Assembly: GCA_030604585.1 (NCBI GenBank)
Contig: JAUVVP010000211.1
Span: forward strand, 1-5,148
Reading direction: 5' to 3'
DNA length: 5,148 nucleotides
From: Planctomycetota bacterium
GTDB lineage: Bacteria; Planctomycetota; Brocadiia; SM23-32
Positions 1 through 5,148 of this stretch are shown piece after piece. The position numbers and the translations under genes were made by a program. The notes under the pieces are model-generated. The model was not told the origin of the DNA. It made no database searches and saw nothing but the letters and a program-made list of their open reading frames with translations. The stretch's first letter is position 1, and every line of letters begins with the position of its first letter.

Positions 1-87
1 AAGAAAACGTGGCTGTACTCAGGTCGGGGTGGGCAAGAGCCGGCGAACGCGGCCAAGAATCGCGGCCAAAGGGCAGGTAAGGGCGAC

Positions 88-123
88 AGTTTCATCCAGA
101 GTTTCATCCACTGTTTCAGCCAG
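88..123. repeat. 12-bp tandem direct repeat, three units
   Basis: Three consecutive 12-bp units start at 88, 100 and 112. The first two, AGTTTCATCCAG and AGTTTCATCCAC, differ only at the last base. The third, TGTTTCAGCCAG, differs from the first at two positions. The 12-bp period is a multiple of three. On the minus strand the repeat reads as (L/V)DET-type codons (ETVDETLDETV) in a frame that has no start codon. The function is unknown; it may simply be slippage in non-coding DNA. Confidence 0.75.
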
Positions 124-211
124 ATGTTCCCCAACTGGTGTCCACCGCTGTCATCACCTGACACGCCATGGCACAGCGGCCGGGAAACGGGGGCTACGGG
201 GCAGTCAGAAG

Positions 212-230
212 TCTGCGCCTGTGGCGCAGA
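212..230. repeat. Perfect 8-bp inverted repeat (hairpin)
   Basis: TCTGCGCC (212-219) and GGCGCAGA (223-230) are perfectly complementary around a 3-base loop. The hairpin lies about 155 bp past the sulfatase stop codon. Neither strand has a T run after it, so it is not a canonical intrinsic terminator. It could still be an RNA 3'-end stabiliser, a protein-binding palindrome or chance in GC-rich DNA. Confidence 0.6.
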
Positions 231-385
231 TAGGCAACTGCTGACACGTCATTTCAGTCTCCCCAAATGGCGCGAACTTATCCTTTCCCGTCGCACATAA
301 GCGTTTCTCGGGAGCAACCGTGGACAGGGAAGTGGGGCCGGCCGGGGGTCGGAGCACAGCCGCGCGCTGTGTTGTGGGCCTGGAG

Positions 386-2090
386 TCAGTCGCCCGTCCG
401 CGTGAAGTACCCGTAGTAGGCCCCGCAGAGGTCCTGGCCGGACTCGTGGCGGAACCAACCGTGGAGTTTCGTGCGGCCAGCCGGCAGGCGGAGCCGGAAG
501 GAAACGGACTCGGCTCCCGGCTCGGCATCCTGCTCCGACGGCCGGCCGTCGTGGGCCAGCACGGCCCAGGCGATCGCCAGGGCGACCCCGGCGTCAAGCG
601 TGCCGTAGGCGGCGTGAAAGGTCGGAGCCGCCTCCGTGAGGGCCAGTCCCGATTCCCGCGGCCAGCGGCGCAGCTCTATTTCGTATTCGCCCGCCCGGGC
701 GACCTGGATGTTCCACGGCCCCCCCTTGCCGTCGCCCCCGGCGTTGCCCTGACGCACACTGCCGGCGCCGTCGCAGCGGACATTCTCCCACTCGCAACTG
801 GTGAGCGTCACCGGATCCTGGTGCTCCGAGCCGACGGTCAGGGGGCTGAAGACGTGGATCCCCGGCTCGAGCTCGGCCCACCACTGCTCGTAGAAATCGT
901 GCATAGCGGCGACCACCTCCGGGTGCTCGGCCGAGACGTCGTGCTCCTGCCCCCCGGTCGCGGTGGATGTCGTAGAGTTCGTTGCCGAAGACCAGTCGCC
1001 ACTGCTTCCAGATGACCGAGGCGTCGTCCTTGCCGATCGAGTTCTGGAAGTACTGCACCACGAACATCCGGTCGTCCAGTTCGTGCGGCTCGCCGCGGAG
1101 CAGGGGTGCCAGGCTCTCGCCGTCGAAAGCCGCGCCCTCCGGCGCGTCGATGCCGCACAGCTCCAGCAGCATCGGCAGGATGTCCGTCGCCTGCGTCGGC
1201 GTGGACAGGTCCCCGGGCGGCAGCATGTCGCCGCCGGGCCAGCGGATAAAGCACGGCACGCGGTGGCCGCCGTCGTAACGCGAGCACTTGCCGCCGCGCA
1301 TGTGGGCGTTGTAGACGTCCAGCGCCCCGCCGGCGTGGCCGTTGTCGGTCATGAAGATCAGGATGGTGTTGTCCCGCAGGTCGTTCTCCCGCAGGAACTT
1401 CTCCAGGCGGGCCAGGTTCTCGTCCAGCTCCACGATCATGCCGAAGAAACCGGAGGGTGTCCCTCCGTAAGCGGCGAACTCCTCCTTGTAGACGTCGTCC
1501 ACCCACATGGGGAAGTGGGGCACGTTGGTGGGGATATAGCACAGGAACGGCCGGCCCTGCTCATGCTGTTCGGCCATCCAGGCCATGGCGCTGTCGAACC
1601 AGAAGTCGGTGCAGTAGCCTTCCGCGTGCTCGAGGACGCCGTTGTGGCGGTAGTGGGGGTTCAGGTAGTCGTTCTCCCAGTAGGCGTCCGCGCCGGCCAG
1701 GCCGAATCCGTGGTGATAGATCGCCTCCTGGAAGCCCCGGTCCATCGGCCGGTAGGGATAGCTGTCGCCCAGGTGCCACTTGCCGAAGATGCCCGTCGCG
1801 TAGCCGTCGGCGGCAAGCAGGTCGGCCATGGTGGGCAGTTCGGGTTTGAGCAGGTGGCGGGCCAGACTTGTGGCCATGGCGCCGTTGCGCAGGCAGTGCA
1901 CGCCGCTCATTATCTCGCCGCGGGTCGGGGCGCACATCGGCGCGACGTGGAAGTCCGTCAGGCGGACCGACTCATCGTGCAGGCGGTCTATGTTCGGCGT
2001 GCGCAGCACGGGATGTCCGTGGCACGACATGTCGCCGTAGCCCTGGTCGTCGGTCAGGATGATCAGCACGTTGGGGCGTTCTTGGGTCAT
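386..2090 (-). CDS. Sulfatase (formylglycine-dependent, S1-type), frameshifted near 950-955
   Basis: This gene encodes an alkaline-phosphatase-fold sulfatase predicted to hydrolyse a sulfate ester; the substrate cannot be told from sequence. Residues 12-17 (LTDDQG) supply metal-binding Asp14 and Asp15. CAPTRGEIMSG at 53-63 is the CxPxR motif whose Cys53 is converted to formylglycine. GKWHLG (103-108, Lys104 and His106), PH (His192), TDNG (Asp249, Asn250) and Lys268 complete the usual active-site set. The N terminus lacks a signal peptide. The ATG at 2090 follows GGGAGA at six bases, and a TGA lies in frame just upstream. After HRDRG (residue 380) the original frame runs into Arg/Gly-rich nonsense ending at 594. 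Dropping one base from a C6 run (950-955) gives DRGQEHDV and a coherent C-terminal domain (GPWNIQVARAGEYEIEL at about 457, CGAYYGY at about 555), stopping at 386 with 567 aa in total. It is probably co-transcribed with the sulfatase upstream. The sulfatase assignment is very secure; whether the frameshift is real is not. Confidence 0.93.
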
Positions 2091-2096
2091 TGTGCG

Positions 2097-2102
2097 TCTC
2101 CC
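2097..2102 (-). promoter_or_regulatory. Ribosome binding site of the downstream sulfatase
   Basis: GGGAGA on the minus strand sits six bases before the ATG at 2090-2088. It supports this start, and an in-frame TGA a few codons further upstream rules out a longer N terminus. Confidence 0.65.
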
Positions 2103-2164
2103 GTAGTATCAGCGATAGCAATCCCTGTGCGCCATCCAGTGCATGCTGTCGGAGTCGCGCCCCG

Positions 2165-3514
2165 TCAGTCCATGGCCATGGCTACGAAGCCCGGCACTCG
2201 TTCGCCGGCGCAAAGGATCTCGCGCACCAGCCGCGCGTGCATCTCCTGCTGCAGCTCGCGGGCCTCGATGCAGCCGAACAGATTCTGCATCTGGAATGGG
2301 TCGGCCACATTCTCGTAGAGGAAGCAACGGTCGGCACGGTCGCCAACGGCGTAGGTAGCCGTGCGGGTGCGGATGCCGCGCCACAAGTAGTCGCCAAACC
2401 CGTAGCGCGCCGGGCCCACCCACTGCACGAAGGCCGCCGTGCGGGGCGGCGTCGTGTCCAGACCCGAGAGCACATTCGACCAGTCCACGCCCTGCACCTG
2501 CGGCGGCACCGGCACACCGCAGAGCCCGGCCGTGGTGGGGAACAGATCCACCAGGCTGAACGGATCCTGCACCACCTGGCCGGCCGCCACCCGGACCGGC
2601 AGCCGCACGATCATCGGTACCAGGACAGCCTCGTCCCAGATGTGTTCCTTCATGAAGGCGCCGTGGCTGCCGCCCTTCTCGCCGTGGTCGCTGAGGAAGC
2701 AGACCAGCGTGTTCTCCGCATTGCGGCTCTGTTCCAGCCAGTCGAGTATGCGGCCGACGTTCTCGTCCAGATTGGCGATCTGGGCATAGTACTGGGCCAG
2801 CATTGCGCGTGCTTTCTGCTCGGTCTCCTCCGGCACATTGGCGCGCAGCACCAAGTCGTCGGGGCGGAACTGGGCCTCATACGAGGGCGGGGCGGGATGG
2901 CGCACTTCGCCCTTGTCGTCGCGCCCGTGGTGGGGGGCCTCCACGCTGAGCACATGGAACCAGGGCTGCTCGAGCCCCTCGGCCGTACGTGCGAGGTACT
3001 CCAGGGAAAGGTCCGTCAGCACGTCAGTCTGGTAGCCTTCGAGCACGTTCGGGGGCCAGATGCGGTCTCCAGTCGAGTAGCGGGTCACGTAGAAGTGGTT
3101 GGAGATCTCGAACCCGAACCAGTCCTCGAACCCACCGCGCAACAGCGGGTGCACCCAGTAGTCCTCACCCTCGTTGGTGCCGTGGGCGCCCTGCACGCTG
3201 GCCAGGTGCCACTTGCCCACGTAGCTGGTGCGGTAGCCGGCGCTGCGGAAGGCGTGGGCGACGGTACGTTGGTCGGTGGGCAGCAGGTCGCCGAGGAAGC
3301 GCACGCCCGTGGCGCTGCAATGCATGCCCGTCATGACCCCGGCGCGGGCGGGGGTGCAGACCGGGCAGTTCGTGACCGCGGTGGTGAAGCGCGCCCCCTC
3401 GGCGGCCAAGCGGTCGAGGTTGGGCGTGCGGATGTTGGGGTCTCCGCTGCACGACAGAGCGTGGTAGCGGAGCTGATCACAGAACAGCCTGAGCACGTTC
3501 GGCGTATACTCCAT
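2165..3514 (-). CDS. Sulfatase (formylglycine-dependent, S1-type), intact
   Basis: This is an intact 449-aa sulfatase predicted to cleave a sulfate ester of unidentified substrate. CTPARAGVMTG at 53-63 is the formylglycine motif, with Cys53 as the modified residue; Ala replaces the commoner Ser/Thr in the fourth position of CxPxR. Near the N terminus, FCDQLRYHAL (11-20) shows the DQ variant of the metal site (Asp13, Gln14) rather than DDQ. GKWHLA (100-105, Lys101 and His103), APHH (193-196), SDHGEKGG (275-282, Asp276, His277) and MKEHIWDEA (288-296, Lys289) match the remaining active-site positions. There is no signal peptide or membrane segment, which suggests a cytoplasmic enzyme. The ATG at 3514 has GAGGAG five bases upstream. 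The downstream sulfatase starts 74 bp after this stop, but the two differ in length, metal motif and C terminus, so this is not a recent duplication. A formylglycine-generating enzyme must come from elsewhere in the genome. Confidence 0.95.
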   Translation of the reverse strand: MEYTPNVLRLFCDQLRYHALSCSGDPNIRTPNLDRLAAEGARFTTAVTNCPVCTPARAGVMTGMHCSATGVRFLGDLLPTDQRTVAHAFRSAGYRTSYVGKWHLASVQGAHGTNEGEDYWVHPLLRGGFEDWFGFEISNHFYVTRYSTGDRIWPPNVLEGYQTDVLTDLSLEYLARTAEGLEQPWFHVLSVEAPHHGRDDKGEVRHPAPPSYEAQFRPDDLVLRANVPEETEQKARAMLAQYYAQIANLDENVGRILDWLEQSRNAENTLVCFLSDHGEKGGSHGAFMKEHIWDEAVLVPMIVRLPVRVAAGQVVQDPFSLVDLFPTTAGLCGVPVPPQVQGVDWSNVLSGLDTTPPRTAAFVQWVGPARYGFGDYLWRGIRTRTATYAVGDRADRCFLYENVADPFQMQNLFGCIEARELQQEMHARLVREILCAGERVPGFVAMAMD

Positions 3515-3519
3515 CGCAG

Positions 3520-3525
3520 CTCCTC
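3520..3525 (-). promoter_or_regulatory. Ribosome binding site of the upstream sulfatase
   Basis: GAGGAG on the minus strand lies five bases before the ATG at 3514-3512. It is the strongest translation signal in the window and fixes the start of the 449-aa sulfatase. Confidence 0.75.
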
Positions 3526-3569
3526 AGCATCGGCACAGCCTGGGAGTACTGAGCGAGACCGCAGTGTGG

Positions 3570-3847
3570 TCACGGCTCCTCAAGTGTCCTCCCCTCCGTC
3601 AAGTCCGCCGTCCCGGCAGCTCCTATCTTGGGCGTATGGCCGATGCGATCCGAGGCCCCCGCAGGTGGAACGGCTTCGCCCGCCACGCGTGCGATACTCA
3701 CCGTTCCGTCGTTGAATTCATAGCTCAGTTCATCATTGATGATCTGGGATTGGCCGCCCCGGCGTAGTTCTCAAAGGCCTCTTCGATCGAGTGGGCCTGG
3801 ATCTCGAAAGAGATCGGGAACTGCTGTATGCCCATGGGCGTCTGCAT
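3570..3847 (-). pseudogene. Broken small gene, family not recognised
   Basis: From the ATG at 3847 the minus strand reads MQTPMGIQQFPISFEIQAHS, then IEEAFENYAGAANP, a protein-like sequence with alternating hydrophobic and acidic residues, before the frame closes at 3725. Adding one base to the CCC run at 3748-3746 changes the ending to NPQIINDELSYEFNDGTV and keeps the frame open to a TGA at 3572-3570, for 92 residues. The portion after about residue 55 is less convincing. No ribosome binding site precedes the ATG. The same frame is open upstream to a TAG at 3910-3908 (…NLRRATLN before the Met), so the true 5' end may have been removed by the insertion-sequence debris that begins at about 3894. 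The corrected stop lies 55 bp before the sulfatase start. I cannot name the family, and chance coding remains possible, especially for the second half. Confidence 0.42.
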
Positions 3848-3874
3848 GTTGAGGGTGGCGCGCCTGAGATTTTG

Positions 3875-3889
3875 GCAACCTTCGGTTGC
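3875..3889. repeat. Small hairpin GCAACC-TTC-GGTTGC
   Basis: There are perfect 6-bp arms at 3875-3880 and 3884-3889 with a 3-base loop. It sits between the IS1380 stub and the broken small gene, at the presumed edge of the mobile-element debris. No T tract follows. Confidence 0.5.
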
Positions 3890-3893
3890 TATG

Positions 3894-3933
3894 AAGCTCC
3901 GGCAAAACTATAAGACGGATTTCACCGGAGCTT
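3894..3933. repeat. 9-bp inverted repeat AAGCTCCGG/CCGGAGCTT
   Basis: AAGCTCCGG (3894-3902) and CCGGAGCTT (3925-3933) are perfect complements separated by 22 bp. On the minus strand the right arm contains the last codons of the IS1380-type reading frame (HKLR then TGA), so the palindrome coincides with the point where that gene is cut off. A further CCGGAGCT copy occurs at 4159-4166. Confidence 0.65.
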
Positions 3934-4059
3934 GTGGGCGGCGGCCCGGGTCAATCCTAATTGCTGATCCAACTCCCGGTAAGCCAACAGACTCGCGTCG
4001 GTTGTGATCTTCGCACCGTGGAATTCCAGCTTCAGACGGCTGTCAAACTTCAGCCTCAA
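3922..4059 (-). pseudogene. IS1380-family transposase, N-terminal fragment
   Basis: The minus strand from a possible TTG start at 4059 reads [16 protein letters not shown] and then [19 protein letters not shown], ending after 45 residues at a TGA (3924-3922). The F-x-G-x-x-I-T-x-D-x-x-L-L-x-x-R-E-L-D pattern followed by a short basic/Leu stretch is characteristic of the N terminus of IS1380-type DDE transposases, which are normally about 400-500 residues. All catalytic residues are therefore missing. A TAG lies in frame shortly upstream, which supports a start near 4059, with purine-rich GGAAATGGGG before it. The truncation point coincides with one arm of the AAGCTCCGG inverted repeat. The family call rests on motif recognition alone. 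Confidence 0.72.
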
Positions 4060-4113
4060 AGCCCCATTTCCGGTCTAACCCATTGGATTCTCCAGCTTCG
4101 CGTGACTGAAATG

Positions 4114-4135
4114 CGCTCAGAACGTCTTCTGAGCG
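4114..4135. repeat. Perfect 9-bp palindrome in the IS1380 upstream region
   Basis: CGCTCAGAA (4114-4122) and TTCTGAGCG (4127-4135) form perfect arms around the 4-base loop CGTC. It lies about 55 bp upstream of the IS1380-type start and just past the stop of the IS701-type frame. This position would suit an insertion-sequence end or transposase binding site, but nothing in the sequence proves that role. Confidence 0.6.
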
Positions 4136-4141
4136 GCTATT

Positions 4142-5148
4142 CTACACTCCTGCATACACCGGAGCTACTGGCATGTGGGAAATGCGGGCTAAAGACGCGC
4201 CGGCGTTTGAATGTCGGCGGCTCCGGTGGCGAACCTGACGCTGAGAGCGGCGCGCAGTGGGACCCAAAGAGATGGGGTGCGGGCCCTGGTGGGGCCCGCC
4301 CTCGGTGCGATAACACTCCACCAGCGCCCAGTACGCGCGGCGCTTACCCGTAAGCTTCTTGATCTTCACCTCGAGGGCGGCCACGAATACCTGCCGTTCC
4401 GTGCCGTCGGCTGCCGTGAGCCGCACGGGGCGGAAGTCCTTCGGCTCGACGAGGCTCAGGGCCTCTTTTAGCCGGTGCTCGTTGGACGCTATGTCGCCCT
4501 CCAGGCGGGCGAAGATCCCCTGGGCGGCCTCCAGCTCGACCACGTAGGGCAGGGAGCGCTTCTCTAACCCCTTTATGAAGCCTGTGTTATGCCCGTACCA
4601 GGCCTCCGCCACGATGGCCCGGAAGCGCAGGCCCCAGGCCACTGCCCGGTCGGCAAGCTCCAGGGTCAGCTTGATCTTGGTGCGGAAGGCCGGGTCGGCC
4701 TTGCCGCCCTCCAGCCAGTTGTCCGGCACGTAGGGCAGAAGGTCCACCGGCCAGTGGCAGCGCTGCTCGGCGTAATGGCTGGTGACGAAGACCTGGCCGT
4801 TGGCCACCTTGCCGAGCTGGCCGATGTACTGGCGCTTGACTCCCTGGGTGGCTTCGTCTTTCTTGGGCACGCCGCTGTCGTCCAGGATTAGCACGCCCCT
4901 GCGGCGGCTGCCAGTGCGGGGGTCGGCCTCCAGAAGCTCCACCCGCCGGTGGTTCAGCTCCGCCGCATCCCAGGGCGATTCGGCCAGGAAATGATGCAGG
5001 CCCTGGTAGGGTTGGCGATGGTGCGGTTGCTGATGGCCTCGACGTTCTTGCGGTCCATCTGCGCCAAGAGTCCCCGCACGTAAGCACCAAAGCACTGCGG
5101 CTGATTCGGCCGCGACCACAGATCGGCAAACTTGTCAAAGAACGGTCC
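4142..5148 (-). pseudogene. IS701-type (DDE) transposase, frameshifted, C-terminally truncated, 5' end beyond window
   Basis: The minus strand enters from the right edge reading PFFDKFADLWSRPNQPQCFG and AYVRGLLAQMDRKNVEAIS, the usual N-terminal part of IS701-type transposases. At 5011-5009 the frame breaks: aac-cct-acc should be aac-ccc-tac, one C short. The second frame then continues with NPYQGLHHFLAES. It carries the first catalytic block LILDDSGVPKK (about 4885-4860), then QYIGQLGKVANGQV and the Tyr-Gly block IVAEAWYGHNTGF near 4613-4575. In that block Glu occupies the place where the family usually has the second catalytic Asp. Resemblance stops after AYWALVECYRTEGG (about 4300). The remaining ~50 residues to the TAG at 4142 are Arg/Pro/His-rich and lack the C-terminal Glu motif, so the third catalytic residue is absent. 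It is almost certainly non-functional. Confidence 0.85.
4279..4299. repeat. GC-rich 8-bp palindrome at the IS701 junction
   Basis: GCGGGCCC (4279-4286) and GGGCCCGC (4292-4299) are perfect inverted arms with a 5-base loop. On the minus strand it encodes the GGPHQGP stretch, exactly where the transposase reading loses its IS701 character. It may therefore mark the rearrangement breakpoint. Confidence 0.6.

Larger units (their letters stand above)
1..385. other. Downstream region with no supported gene
   Basis: This stretch follows the stop codon of the second sulfatase and holds no gene I can support. It contains a 12-bp tandem repeat (88-123), a perfect 8-bp hairpin (212-230) and a 15-codon minus-strand frame (252 to 205, MTCQQLPICATGADF) preceded by GGGGAG at six bases. 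The minus-strand frame from 150 to 19 is also open (43 codons, ending ...RVRRLLPTPT) but has no ATG or GTG start and is cut off upstream by two consecutive TGA codons. A plus-strand frame from 29 to 244 shows no recognisable domain. No intrinsic terminator with a T tract is visible after the sulfatase, so the end of that transcript is undefined here. Confidence 0.5.
3894..5148 (-). mobile_element. Decayed insertion-sequence region (IS701-type plus IS1380-type remnants)
   Basis: Two transposase remnants of different families lie head to tail on the minus strand: an IS701-type gene lacking its C-terminal part and an IS1380-type gene reduced to its N terminus. Neither can encode a working transposase as given. 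The region looks like successive insertions followed by deletion. The right limit is beyond the window. The left limit is set approximately at the AGCTCCGG inverted repeat; I could not identify true terminal inverted repeats or a target-site duplication. Confidence 0.65.

Noticed and set aside
212..230. Intrinsic transcription terminator for the sulfatase operon
   Set aside because: The hairpin is perfect but no T run follows on the minus strand, and it is about 155 bp past the stop codon.
594..950. Arg/Gly-rich C terminus of the sulfatase in the uncorrected frame as a genuine domain
   Set aside because: The overlapping frame reads a normal sulfatase linker and C-terminal domain over the same bases, so the Arg/Gly tail is out-of-frame reading.
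963..2318. 451-codon plus-strand open frame opposite the downstream sulfatase
   Set aside because: It is an antisense shadow of a clear sulfatase; composition is driven by GC-rich third positions and no motif is visible.
3524..3583. Possible 19-residue leader peptide with a TTG start after GGAGGGGAGG, ending at the sulfatase ribosome binding site
   Set aside because: It has a rare start codon, no recognisable regulatory residues or attenuator hairpin, and overlaps the end of the candidate small gene; not enough to call.
3573..3610. TTGACG as a -35 box for the sulfatase operon
   Set aside because: At the proper spacing the sequence is GGAGCC, with no resemblance to a -10 box.
2090..3715. 541-codon plus-strand open frame opposite the upstream sulfatase
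   Set aside because: It is exactly antisense to a sulfatase with a full active-site set, is rich in Val/Ala/His/Gln as expected for an antisense frame in GC-rich DNA, and shows no domain.
4587..5138. 183-codon minus-strand frame overlapping the transposase
   Set aside because: It is Pro/Gly/Arg-rich and lies over the DDE blocks that read correctly in another frame; a shadow.

Overview
The window is a GC-rich bacterial segment in which every recognisable gene lies on the minus strand. Reading in the direction of transcription, from the right edge to the left, it holds: a broken IS701-type transposase that runs off the right edge; the N-terminal stub of an IS1380-type transposase; a short, apparently broken reading frame of unknown family; and two sulfatase genes in tandem. 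No gene can be supported in the last ~385 bp at the left. Linked formylglycine sulfatases next to IS701 and IS1380 debris would fit a sulfatase-rich lineage such as Planctomycetota or a related PVC-type or uncultured group. That is inference only, since the window contains no taxonomic marker.

Sulfatase pair (386-3514). The upstream gene (2165-3514) encodes an intact 449-aa sulfatase with a CTPAR active-site motif. The downstream gene (386-2090) starts 74 bp later and encodes a second, dissimilar sulfatase with a CAPTR motif. Both have clear ribosome binding sites and neither has a signal peptide, so they are predicted to be cytoplasmic. The spacing suggests co-transcription. Both need a formylglycine-generating enzyme encoded elsewhere. 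The second gene is interrupted by a +1 frameshift in a run of six C on the plus strand (950-955). Removing one base restores a 567-aa protein with a complete C-terminal domain.

Mobile-element region (about 3894-5148). The IS701 transposase is partial at the window edge, has a one-base frameshift near 5009-5011, and loses its family resemblance after the region around 4280-4300, before the third catalytic acidic residue. Directly beyond it, 3922-4059 encodes only the first ~45 residues of an IS1380-type transposase. The two stubs look like nested or adjacent insertions that later decayed. Several short palindromes and an AGCTCCGG repeat mark the junctions.

Between this debris and the sulfatases, 3570-3847 contains a protein-like reading (MQTPMGIQQFPISFEIQAHS...) that needs a one-base correction in another three-base G/C run (3746-3748) to stay open. 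I do not recognise the family. Three likely single-base indels, all in G/C homopolymers, mean the first question for this window is whether the sequence is correct at those sites. I see no convincing evidence of a new biological system. The most useful leads are the broken small gene and the chimeric IS junction.
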